A program made the translations under genes and the position numbers. A stretch of DNA of 64,000 bases from Moritella sp. 5. Its GTDB lineage: Bacteria > Pseudomonadota > Gammaproteobacteria > Enterobacterales > Moritellaceae. The notes beneath the pieces are model-generated. The model worked only from the letters and a program-made list of their open reading frames with translations. It made no database searches and was not told where the DNA came from. How positions within the stretch are numbered: position 1 is the stretch's first letter; the number at the start of each line of letters is the position of its first letter. Of the stretch, positions 1-7,422 are shown in pieces. The stretch is from contig NZ_CP056122.1 in assembly GCF_018219455.1 (NCBI RefSeq), positions 1,798,001 through 1,862,000 of the forward strand, read 5' to 3'.

Positions 1-41
1 ATAATCAAACAAAACTAGATTTAATGTCACTTTGAGTATTA

Positions 42-152
42 GGATAACAAAGCCATCAACACGATGCTTATAACATTCGGCGTTTTTGGTTTAAAGTTAT
101 AATTGATTTTGAAAGTTGGCCGTCAGCACGTGTTATGGCGGCGTTGTTAGCC
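42..152 (+). repeat. Integron attC site (belongs to a cassette starting left of the window)
   Basis: Left-hand core GGATAAC (42-48) is followed by AAAGCC and TCAACACG. The right-hand end reads CGTGTTATGGCGGCG then core GTTAGCC (146-152). The two ends are imperfectly complementary, as in foldable VCR-type attC sites. Recombination would fall between G146 and T147. The interior holds a further CGGC/GCCG-type pairing. The site belongs to a cassette whose gene lies upstream of this window. Confidence 0.7.
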
Positions 153-170
153 GTCTTTTGAGAGTGTACC

Positions 171-686
171 ATGCGATTAGAATTACAAGCTGAGTTGCTG
201 AAAATGCAAGCCGAAGATCAGAGTTTACTAAAAAAATTGATCGATAATGGTGACTTGAAAGAAGATGAATATCATCCTGAAATGAAAGCTCTTCACGAGA
301 GAAATAATTCTCGTATTAAAGATATAATTCAAAATATTGGTTGGCCTACGATCAGTTTGGTTGGTAAAGACGCTTCAAAGGCAGCATGGCTTATCGTTCA
401 ACATGCAATCCTAGATGAAAAGTTTATGGCTGCATGCTTAGAGTTATTGCAGGAGGCGATAAAGAATGATGATGCTGAAAGTTGGTGTTTTGCTTATTTA
501 AAAGATAGAACATTAACTATGAAGGGGAAGCCTCAAATATACGGTACACAGTTTGATATGAAAAATGGCAAAGTTGTACCATTTCCAATTGAGAGTACTA
601 GTGTTGTAGATGAGTTACGAAAAGAGATTGGTTTAGATACTGTTGCTGAGGCCGCCCAAAGAATACAAGAACGATATAAGTTGTAA
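171..686 (+). CDS. DUF6624-like hypothetical protein in integron cassette 1
   Basis: A 171-residue soluble protein without signal peptide or membrane segment. The N-terminal ~50 residues are charged and helical. The core carries GWPTISLVGKDASKAAWLIV, QHAILD and a later YLKDR...GKPQIYGTQ stretch, the pattern I associate with the DUF6624 family; function unknown. It starts at ATG 171 with GAGAG eight bases upstream. It is the only gene in a cassette running from T147 to G787: the 5' core GTTAGCC (146-152) is exactly complementary to the GGCTAAC core (693-699) of its own attC, which confirms the cassette boundaries. There is no promoter of its own in the short leader, so expression probably depends on read-through or an upstream cassette promoter. 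Family assignment is from memory of the motif; the cassette status is seen in sequence. Confidence 0.8.
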   Translation: MRLELQAELLKMQAEDQSLLKKLIDNGDLKEDEYHPEMKALHERNNSRIKDIIQNIGWPTISLVGKDASKAAWLIVQHAILDEKFMAACLELLQEAIKNDDAESWCFAYLKDRTLTMKGKPQIYGTQFDMKNGKVVPFPIESTSVVDELRKEIGLDTVAEAAQRIQERYKL

Positions 687-692
687 ATATAC

Positions 693-793
693 GGCTAACA
701 AGGCTTTAAAAATGGATTCGTAACAGTTGGCTCGATTCCGCTTCGCTTCACATTTTAGCCAACTGTCATTAACCGCTTAGGGCGGCGTTGGTA
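693..793 (+). repeat. Integron attC site of cassette 1
   Basis: Core GGCTAAC (693-699) and closing core GTTGGTA (787-793) flank an inverted repeat, AACAGTTGGCT (722-732) with AGCCAACTGT (757-766), and a TTCGCTTCAC loop of the kind seen in Vibrio-type sites. The 3' end TTAGGGCGGCGTT matches the VCR consensus CCCTTAGGCGGGCGTT well. Predicted recombination point is between G787 and T788. Confidence 0.85.
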
Positions 794-804
794 CCTAGGA
801 AAGT

Positions 805-1362
805 ATGAAGAAAATATTCAACGGAATTGATGTAACTTTGATAAACGAGCCTTATTATTCGGTCAATGCGACAGATAACACTCGTTCATATGAAGTTGAA
901 CTCTGCAGAAATCAAAAATACCAACATTCTTCAGCACATGGTTTATTCGTTGGCGATATCGATAGCCCTGAATCATCAGTTATATTTTTAGGCGTTGGCG
1001 GTGCGACAGGAGTGCACGAATACTCTTTTACCATTAACGACGATATTTGTTATGTTGCTTCAGGTGACTCTATCTATTCTCTTAAGCTTCCCACACTAGA
1101 ACTTATTTGGGTTAAAAAAGTTGATTTTGCTACTTGCTTTGGTGTTTTTTGGGTAAATGAGTACGATTGTTTAATTTCTTGGGGTGAATTAGATATACGC
1201 CGATTAAAATCCAATGGGGACAAAATCTGGACGGTATCTGGTCCAGAAATTTTCACAGAGGGTTTTGAGTTTGCTGGCGACAACGTATTAGTTACGGATT
1301 TCGACGGTATTGCCCATAGAATATCTATTGAAACTGGTCTGTCGGTGCAAGTCGTTACATAA
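805..1362 (+). CDS. Beta-propeller-like hypothetical protein in integron cassette 2
   Basis: A 185-residue protein starting at ATG 805 with AGGAAAGT directly upstream. No signal peptide or membrane segment. It alternates short beta-strand-like segments with blade-like phrases such as DICYVASGDSIYSLKL, LELIWVKKV, DKIWTVSG and DNVLVTDFDGIAHRIS, which resemble PQQ/WD-type beta-propeller blades, but it is too short for a closed propeller. I do not recognise a function; proteins of this type are frequent in chromosomal integron cassettes. Its stop codon TAA (1360-1362) lies inside the attC core ACATAAC, a compact arrangement typical of cassette genes. Cassette limits are roughly 788-1452. Confidence 0.75.
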   Translation: MKKIFNGIDVTLINEPYYSVNATDNTRSYEVELCRNQKYQHSSAHGLFVGDIDSPESSVIFLGVGGATGVHEYSFTINDDICYVASGDSIYSLKLPTLELIWVKKVDFATCFGVFWVNEYDCLISWGELDIRRLKSNGDKIWTVSGPEIFTEGFEFAGDNVLVTDFDGIAHRISIETGLSVQVVT

Positions 1363-1458
1363 CAAGAGTTTAAAGTGGGACTGCTAACAGTTTGCTTGGT
1401 TTCGCTTCGCTACGCAATTTAAGCAAACTATTATCAGTCCCTTAAATGGGCGTTAATG
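1357..1458 (+). repeat. Integron attC site of cassette 2
   Basis: Core ACATAAC (1357-1363) and closing core GTTAATG (1452-1458) enclose a long imperfect stem: TGGGACTG and AGTTTGCTT pair with AAGCAAACT and CAGTCCCT, with a TTCGCTTCGCTACGC loop. The terminal CAGTCCCTTAAATGGGCGTT is VCR-like. Predicted recombination is between G1452 and T1453. Confidence 0.85.
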
Positions 1459-1477
1459 CACTACGAGGAAACAAATA

Positions 1478-1693
1478 ATGGCGCAATGTGAATGTGGTTG
1501 CGAAGAAGAAACGGTATCAGGTAATTTCCGACCAGGGCATGACCAAAAACTAAGGACATCCTTAGAACGCCGTGTTGGTGGGTTGATGGCTTTGAGAGAC
1601 TTGGTGGAATCAGCAGAAGCGTTATCTGCTGGCGATCTATCAGAAGAATCTCACACTAGTCAGGTGCGAACGATTATGAATTCCGTAGGGTAG
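1478..1693 (+). CDS. Small Cys-rich hypothetical protein, terminal integron cassette
   Basis: A 71-residue protein starting at ATG 1478 with GAGGAAAC at a good distance. The N-terminus has three cysteines in CECGCEEE (C4, C6, C8), then SGNFRPGHDQKLRTSLERRV and a helical Leu-rich segment. The CECGC...GHDQKLR arrangement recurs, from memory, in small plasmid or cassette-borne proteins of unknown function; the Cys cluster could bind a metal. It sits in the last cassette of the array, whose own attC is truncated, so it may no longer be mobile as a circular cassette. Whether it is expressed is unclear: no promoter is evident. Confidence 0.65.
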   Translation: MAQCECGCEEETVSGNFRPGHDQKLRTSLERRVGGLMALRDLVESAEALSAGDLSEESHTSQVRTIMNSVG

Positions 1694-1695
1694 TA

Positions 1696-1715
1696 AGTCC
1701 GTAAATGGCGGCGTG
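1696..1715 (+). repeat. Truncated attC remnant, distal end of the cassette array
   Basis: AGTCCGTAAATGGCGGCGTG resembles the 3' end of the preceding attC (AGTCCCTTAAATGGGCGTT), but the matching 5' half expected just after the stop codon at 1693 is missing. I read it as the right arm of a deleted attC that closes the array. Confidence 0.5.
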
Positions 1716-2045
1716 AATCTCATTTACCAATACTTTCTGTAACGCGAATTCCACCCTTTAAAGCTCCAGCTCTAAGCCACTTTTGTCCAAGAACTAGTTA
1801 GCTAGGCTAGCTAACTCATTGTGAACACCAAGGGACTCTGTCGTACCATAACTACCAAGCGACTCTGTCGTTTTTATAATTACCAAGGCTCTTTCCCCTT
1901 TGCGCCATTCGAATCAGGCCATTATATTTTCGTAGATTAATGAACTTCTTGAATAACTCCTACACTAAAAAGAAACAGGGCCGATTACAAACAGTATTGG
2001 TATTTAGCTAGCTGCGCTAAAGCAGAGTATCTCACGGATGAATCG
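1716..2045. other. Array-to-chromosome junction with palindrome and short tandem repeat
   Basis: No credible gene lies here. Two structures are visible. One is a palindrome, AGTTAGCTAG-G-CTAGCTAACT (1796-1816), with 10-base arms. The other is a two-copy direct repeat with a 27-base period, ACCAAGGGACTCTGTCGT (1827-1844) and ACCAAGCGACTCTGTCGT (1854-1871), with a third partial copy ACCAAGGCTCTTT from about 1881. The rest should contain the slt promoter, which I cannot pinpoint. Confidence 0.5.
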
Positions 2046-3998
2046 ATGAAAATATTTTTTATATCTTTGTTTTTATTATCATTTTCAAGTTTATCTAGTT
2101 CGCTTACGTGGAGCCAGCAAAGAGGCCTGTATACGGAAGCTGTAGACTTACAAGCACAACAAATGTGGTCCGAAGCGTTACAAAAAACAGAGCTTATTCC
2201 TGCATACCCATTAACCTACCTACTTGAATACCAACAGCTTAAAGCACACTTTAGCCGCAACAGTTTGGTTGCAGTGCAATCTTTTATAAAGGATAACCCT
2301 GATCGTCGCGTGAGTTATGATCTGCAGCGAAGCTATTTATATTACTTAGCAAAAAACCAATATTGGAGTGAGTACCTGTCTTTTTATCCGCAACTTCCCA
2401 ATTCACTCGACTTGAAATGCTTTCATTTTCAGGCGCGATTAGCGGACAACCAAGCAGATGAAATTTGGGCTGATGTGCAAAAAACCTGGTTAACGGGATT
2501 TTCCTTGCCGAATGCCTGTGATAGCGTCTTGGAGTATTATCTTAATAGTAAGAAAATATCTCAGGCATTAATTTTTCAGCGTTTTCACTTAGCTTATGTA
2601 AATAATAAAACATCACTTATGTCTTATTTAATCACCTTAATGGACAAGGAAAATGAACTGTTAGCTAAGCCGTTATATGACTTACATAAAACACCAACAA
2701 AGTTATTAAACAGCCCCTTATTTAAGAGCCCTTCATTTAACAACAAGGCGCATGCTAGCCACTATTTTTTAGTTGCGAGTATTAAACGTCTTGCTAAAAA
2801 AGATATTGAATTAGGATTAAATGCATACCTCACTTATGAGCGTAAAAAATATTTTACATCGGCAGAGCAAGTCAAATTAAAAAAATACCTTATATCGCGC
2901 ATTATGATCCGTAATGAAACTAAGTTGTTACCTTGGCTAGATAAAGCGCTTTCGGCTTTAGGGGATGTACCATTAACGGAGCATAGGATCCGTTATGCGA
3001 TTAAATTTAATCATTGGGCCGATATAGAATATTGGCTGGCGAAGCTGAGCGAGATTAAGCAAGTAGATAGTAAGCAGCTCGATAGTCAATGGCTGTATTG
3101 GCAAGCACGAGTATTGGAAAAGAAACAGCAGCAAAATCAGGCCGATAAACTTTATCAAAAAATCGCGACTGAGCGTAACTACTACGGCTTTTTAGCCGCG
3201 CAGAAATTAGGTGTAGATTACCAGTTTAATGCCAATATAGTTAGCTGGCAGCAGCAAGACTTAGATCATCTGAAAACACAGTTAGCACATATTAATGAAC
3301 TGTATTTCCATCAACATAGGTATTTACTTAAACGTGAGTGGCGGACCTTAATTAGCGCTCAAAGTAACAATTTGCAAAGGCAGTTAGGTTTATTTGCCTT
3401 CCAAAAAGGTTGGGCTCATTTGTCGGTCGTTGCCAGTATTCTTTCTAGAAGTTGGGATGCCTTGAATATTCGTTTCCCTGCCGCTAAACCACAGCTTTTT
3501 TATGCTAATGCCGACCGATACCAACTCGACTTAAGCTATATTTACGCCATTACTCGCCAGGAAAGTTCTTTTGACGAGTCTGCTAATTCTCCGGTCGGGG
3601 CTCGTGGTTATATGCAACTGATGCCGAAAACGGCAAAAGAGACCGCACGTAAAATTGGGTTGGAAAATTATAAAAAGAAAGTACAGTTAACCGATGGCGA
3701 TATCAATGTACAGTTAGGTACAGCCTATTTTGATAGTTTACTTAAGCGCTATAAAGGGAACCGGGTGCTGGCAACTGCGGCATATAATGCGGGCCCGAAT
3801 CGAGTAGACCGCTGGCAAGCCAGCAAAGACGGCAGGGCAGAGCAAGGCTTAACGATGGATAGCTGGATCGAAGCCATTCCCTATAAAGAGACCCGACGTT
3901 ATGTCAAAAATGTTTTAGCCTATAATGTCATTTATCAGCATATCTTAGATAAACCGCTTGAGTTTCTTACGCCTAAAGAGATAAATGCACGTTTTTAA
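2046..3998 (+). CDS. slt: Soluble lytic murein transglycosylase Slt
   Basis: A 650-residue periplasmic exolytic transglycosylase that cleaves the MurNAc-GlcNAc bond of peptidoglycan and forms 1,6-anhydro-muropeptides. Residues 1-23 are a signal peptide. Roughly 24-480 form the long helical superhelix (U and L domains) of the Slt70 family. The C-terminal goose-lysozyme-like domain carries ITRQESSFDESANSPVGARG, with catalytic glutamate at E506, then GYMQLMP and the AYNAGPNRV motif. Length matches E. coli Slt70 (about 645 residues). No strong ribosome site precedes ATG 2046, though it is the only start that preserves the signal peptide. In E. coli slt is followed by trpR; here it is not. Confidence 0.95.
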   Translation: MKIFFISLFLLSFSSLSSSLTWSQQRGLYTEAVDLQAQQMWSEALQKTELIPAYPLTYLLEYQQLKAHFSRNSLVAVQSFIKDNPDRRVSYDLQRSYLYYLAKNQYWSEYLSFYPQLPNSLDLKCFHFQARLADNQADEIWADVQKTWLTGFSLPNACDSVLEYYLNSKKISQALIFQRFHLAYVNNKTSLMSYLITLMDKENELLAKPLYDLHKTPTKLLNSPLFKSPSFNNKAHASHYFLVASIKRLAKKDIELGLNAYLTYERKKYFTSAEQVKLKKYLISRIMIRNETKLLPWLDKALSALGDVPLTEHRIRYAIKFNHWADIEYWLAKLSEIKQVDSKQLDSQWLYWQARVLEKKQQQNQADKLYQKIATERNYYGFLAAQKLGVDYQFNANIVSWQQQDLDHLKTQLAHINELYFHQHRYLLKREWRTLISAQSNNLQRQLGLFAFQKGWAHLSVVASILSRSWDALNIRFPAAKPQLFYANADRYQLDLSYIYAITRQESSFDESANSPVGARGYMQLMPKTAKETARKIGLENYKKKVQLTDGDINVQLGTAYFDSLLKRYKGNRVLATAAYNAGPNRVDRWQASKDGRAEQGLTMDSWIEAIPYKETRRYVKNVLAYNVIYQHILDKPLEFLTPKEINARF

Positions 3999-4085
3999 TA
4001 TAATGAATCGCCTAACCATATCAGTAGGAAATATTTTGTTGGACAACAAAGCTGGTCAGTTCGTTTAAAATGTGTAAATGCAATT

Positions 4086-4104
4086 GATAATGGTTCTCAT
4101 TATC
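4086..4104. promoter_or_regulatory. Fur box upstream of the GGDEF-EAL gene
   Basis: GATAATGGTTCTCATTATC differs from the classical 19-base Fur consensus GATAATGATAATCATTATC at only a few central positions and keeps both GATAAT/ATTATC arms. It lies about 50 bases before the GTG start at 4153, consistent with Fe-Fur repression. Confidence 0.75.
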
Positions 4105-4152
4105 AATATAATCCATATCTGATTTGAGTATTAAACCAGTAGGTAATCTGTA

Positions 4153-6831
4153 GTGTTGGCACAAAATATCCGTTTATGGTTGTCTATAACAATGAGTTTG
4201 TTGTTGTTTCCTTTATATTTTCTGTATGTGGAATTACAGCAGAATGAGCAAGAACGGGATTATGAGGAACTGAATCAACATGCTAGCCTAGCGTTCGACA
4301 CTGCTCAGCGTAATCTTGACGCTTTGCAGGAACACCTCGTGTCATTACGCAGTATGATGTCCTACCAGCCTGAACTTTCTCGCCAGCAGTTTGATCAGTT
4401 TAATGCTCAGTCATCACTAAGTGATTACGGTATTGTTGTGTATGAGTGGATCCCTAAAACCAGTCAGCAGCAAACCCCGGATTTAATTAAGGAAGCTGTT
4501 AATACCGGCATTTTTGATTTTCGTTTTAGCCGAGTTGGAACAAGTGAAGTATTTTACCCTATTTATTATTCGGCCTCGGCTCAGATGAATGGTTTATCCT
4601 TGGGGATTAATCTGGCGGATATCGATAGTATTCGCGAGGGGATGACATTAGCGGCCATAGATAACAGTCTGCAGTTAGTGATCAGTGAGAATATGTCACT
4701 TGATGAAGCGACAACACCTGAAGTTAGGTTGTTGTTACCTGTTTTTGCTTTGAATGATCAAGGTGAGGTTGGTTCTGAATTGAGGGGCTATGTAAGTGCG
4801 ATGACCCACTTTGATGCAGCGATGGAAATTCTTTTAGGGCCAGTACTAAGCCAGAGGCAGAATCTTGGTTTAGAGATCTACCGTGAATGTTTGCAAAATA
4901 CTGAGCTGTTATTTACTTCGTTACATCAACAAAGCTCTACGCCTGAGTATCGAATTGACTTTACACAAAATTATGCAAATTGGCAGTTGCGATATCAGTT
5001 TGTTGATTTAAGTCCACCTATGCCTTGGTGGTATCTATCTCGCCCCATGCTAATTGTCATCGGTATTGGTTTAATCATTTCATTGTTTCTCTTGTTGTTA
5101 CGTCATTCGCTATATCGTCGCATACGCGCTGAAGAACTCGCCAGAGAGAAGACACATTCGCTAGAGTTAGCACAAAATGAATATCATAACTTGTTTGAAA
5201 AAGTGGTTGAAGGTGTTTATAGCGCAACGCTTGAAGGACAGTTTTTAAAGGTTAATCCGGCGTTAGCTCGGGCTTTTGGTTATGAAGATCCAAGACAGAT
5301 GCTGCAAGCGGTTGAGCATATTGGTCGGCAACTACATCGAGAAGATCAATCATATCAGGCCTTTTTAGAGACGTTAAAAGAGAAAAAAGAAGTATTTAAC
5401 TATGAATGGGAAGGGGAGGATCGTCATGGGAATACTATCTGGCTGTCAGAAAATGCATATTTAAATACAACTGAGGATGATTGTGTCGTGTATCAAGGTA
5501 CTTTGGATGTGATTACCGAACGTAAATGTAATGAGCAGCAGCTGAGTTATCAAGCTAATCACGATGCCTTAACGGGCTTGTTAAATCGAACTGCCTGCCA
5601 GAATTTTTTGGAACATTATTTACAGAATAAACAGTGGGGCGTGGTGCTATTTATTGATCTTGATGGTTTTAAAAAGATTAATGATACCTATGGGCATGGC
5701 GTTGGCGACTTTTATCTGCAAAAAATAGCGGACAGATTAACGCAGATTTTACGTAAAAAAGATAGAATTGCACGTATCGGCGGTGATGAGTTTGTCATTT
5801 ATTTTGAGGGGGAAATGTCTCAACAAACCATTAAGAATTTGGCTGAACGTTTACAGCGTGAAGTCACTCAGCCTGTTCTATTCGATGGGTCGTCTATCGC
5901 TCTACAGGTTTCTGCCAGCATTGGATTCACCTTCTTAGGCCCTCATTATCAGCATGCTAGGGATATTTTACGAGACGCAGATCTGGCCATGTACGAAGTG
6001 AAAAAGAACGGTAAGGCGAACTATCAGGTATTTAGTTTAGCCTTGCATGAGCAGGTTCAGCGCCAGGCTGAATTTGATGTTCTTCTACATAGCGCATTGG
6101 AAAAAGAGGAGTTTAGTTTATGTTTTCAGCCTGTCGTCTGTTTGAAAGATGCCCGAACCCGAGGTTTCGAGGTCTTGTTGCGCTGGCATAATCCTAAATT
6201 GGGTCAGGTTTCCCCTGAGCGTTTTATTCCTCTAGCAGAGAAATCTTTGCTGATTCAACCCTTAGGTTTATGGGTTATTACCCAGGCATTAGCCAGTTTT
6301 CGTCGGTTAACCTTGCTAAAGCCTAATGCAGGGCTTTATCTGAATATTAATTTGTCGCCGCGTCAATTACAGGATGATCAATTAGTGAAAGTCTTACCTA
6401 GATTGTTAACCGAAGCAAAAGTCGCACCAGAGAGTATCCGTTTTGAACTAACAGAAAGTGCTTTGGATATGAATGAGCAAGTGGTGACAGAGCGTTTGTC
6501 GGCACTAAGAGCGATGGGCTTTAAAATATATATTGATGATTTTGGTACAGGGTATAGCTCATTAAAACGTTTGGTTCAGTTTCCGATTGATGGTATTAAA
6601 ATTGATCGATCGTTTGTTGATGGTTTAGAAGAAGACTCCAGTAAGCAGGTTATGATCGAGGTAATAGTTACGATGGCGCGTTTACTCAATTTACAAGTCG
6701 TCGCAGAAGGTGTGGAAACTGAGGCACAACGGAAATTGTTAGAGGTAGGTGGTTGTCGATTAGCTCAGGGCTATCTGTTTTCTCGTCCATTGCCGGAAGT
6801 TGAATTGAGCCGACAGCTTGTAACTGCTTGA
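4153..6831 (+). CDS. CHASE-PAS-GGDEF-EAL c-di-GMP signalling protein
   Basis: An 892-residue inner-membrane sensor protein. A membrane segment at about 11-28 and another at about 299-317 bracket a periplasmic CHASE-type domain. A PAS domain (about 345-460) is followed by GGDEF (G543-F547, intact, so diguanylate cyclase activity is possible) and EAL. The EAL signature reads EVL at E673, retaining the catalytic glutamate; NINLSPRQL, ELTES and DDFGTGYSSL (D795-D796) are present, so phosphodiesterase activity is likely. Start is GTG 4153 after AGGT; the TTG next to it is an alternative. A Fur box 50 bases upstream suggests iron-dependent expression. The gene stands alone and ends before a long hairpin at 6903-6943. 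Net direction of activity cannot be told from sequence. Confidence 0.93.
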   Translation: MLAQNIRLWLSITMSLLLFPLYFLYVELQQNEQERDYEELNQHASLAFDTAQRNLDALQEHLVSLRSMMSYQPELSRQQFDQFNAQSSLSDYGIVVYEWIPKTSQQQTPDLIKEAVNTGIFDFRFSRVGTSEVFYPIYYSASAQMNGLSLGINLADIDSIREGMTLAAIDNSLQLVISENMSLDEATTPEVRLLLPVFALNDQGEVGSELRGYVSAMTHFDAAMEILLGPVLSQRQNLGLEIYRECLQNTELLFTSLHQQSSTPEYRIDFTQNYANWQLRYQFVDLSPPMPWWYLSRPMLIVIGIGLIISLFLLLLRHSLYRRIRAEELAREKTHSLELAQNEYHNLFEKVVEGVYSATLEGQFLKVNPALARAFGYEDPRQMLQAVEHIGRQLHREDQSYQAFLETLKEKKEVFNYEWEGEDRHGNTIWLSENAYLNTTEDDCVVYQGTLDVITERKCNEQQLSYQANHDALTGLLNRTACQNFLEHYLQNKQWGVVLFIDLDGFKKINDTYGHGVGDFYLQKIADRLTQILRKKDRIARIGGDEFVIYFEGEMSQQTIKNLAERLQREVTQPVLFDGSSIALQVSASIGFTFLGPHYQHARDILRDADLAMYEVKKNGKANYQVFSLALHEQVQRQAEFDVLLHSALEKEEFSLCFQPVVCLKDARTRGFEVLLRWHNPKLGQVSPERFIPLAEKSLLIQPLGLWVITQALASFRRLTLLKPNAGLYLNINLSPRQLQDDQLVKVLPRLLTEAKVAPESIRFELTESALDMNEQVVTERLSALRAMGFKIYIDDFGTGYSSLKRLVQFPIDGIKIDRSFVDGLEEDSSKQVMIEVIVTMARLLNLQVVAEGVETEAQRKLLEVGGCRLAQGYLFSRPLPEVELSRQLVTA

Positions 6832-6902
6832 ACGGACTAATCCAACGGACTTTTGACGTAAAATATTCATGACCAATTTAAAATTTCCTTGAATATCCAA
6901 TC

Positions 6903-6943
6903 AAACCGTTTATGATAATAAGAATCATTATCATAAACGGTTT
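6903..6943. promoter_or_regulatory. Fur box nested in a 41-base palindrome, possibly also a terminator
   Basis: GATAATAAGAATCATTATC (6914-6932) is a near-consensus Fur box. It lies inside a longer perfect inverted repeat: AAACCGTTTATGATAAT (6903-6919) and ATTATCATAAACGGTTT (6927-6943), seven-base loop. The right arm runs into a T tract, so the RNA hairpin could also terminate the upstream GGDEF-EAL transcript. The box lies 24 bases before the next start codon. Confidence 0.75.
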
Positions 6944-6955
6944 TTAGGGAATGCG

Positions 6956-7351
6956 ATGAACTTGTCGACATTAAATGTTAAAAACACCTTAGGTGACGGC
7001 TGCGCTCTTGAATATTATGAACAACTTGGCAATGCTATTGAGCATGCTGATTCACCGCAACGTCACGACATATTCTTGTCCTACTTTCAATTAAGTGATC
7101 AGATCGCAGCTCCGCTTGATGTAGAGCAGTGCTGGTCACTATATTTAGCACAGCTTACGCTCCTTTTACGTTCAATAAAGAATGAACTGTTACCTAATCA
7201 TTGGCGTCGAGCTTGTTACGAAGTGCTAAACAAGCCGCTACTTTCACTGCAACGTATAGCAACGACAACTGAAAAAAAACATCAGCTAAATAGTTACTAT
7301 ATTCAAATAAACAAACAAGTAACAAAGGTATTCAACCTACACCCTTTTTAA
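6956..7351 (+). CDS. FagA-like small protein, Fur-controlled, upstream of fumC
   Basis: A 131-residue cytosolic, mostly helical protein with no signal peptide. Features are WSLYLAQLTLLLRSI, then LLPNHWRRACYEVLNKPLLS. I do not know its activity. Its position, directly after a Fur box and directly before fumC, matches fagA in the Pseudomonas aeruginosa fagA-fumC-orfX-sodA operon, whose product is a small Fur-associated protein of unknown function; homology is inferred from synteny and the WRRxC...KPLL phrase rather than an alignment. The start ATG 6956 has TAGGGA just before it. The 71-base gap to fumC contains no terminator, so the two are probably cotranscribed in iron-poor cells. Confidence 0.6.
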   Translation: MNLSTLNVKNTLGDGCALEYYEQLGNAIEHADSPQRHDIFLSYFQLSDQIAAPLDVEQCWSLYLAQLTLLLRSIKNELLPNHWRRACYEVLNKPLLSLQRIATTTEKKHQLNSYYIQINKQVTKVFNLHPF

Positions 7352-7422
7352 ATTACGTTAATCGCAGGCTAATTCGACGGTACTGAGTTAGTGCCATTCA
7401 TCTGATAATTACGGAAAGAACA

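Noticed and set aside
1478-1693. Terminal cassette gene as an antitoxin
   Set aside because: Cassette arrays often carry toxin-antitoxin pairs, but no partner gene and no DNA-binding motif are visible here.
1827-1890. Short direct repeats that might suggest a CRISPR
   Set aside because: Only two full copies with a 27-base period and no spacers; no cas genes anywhere in the window.
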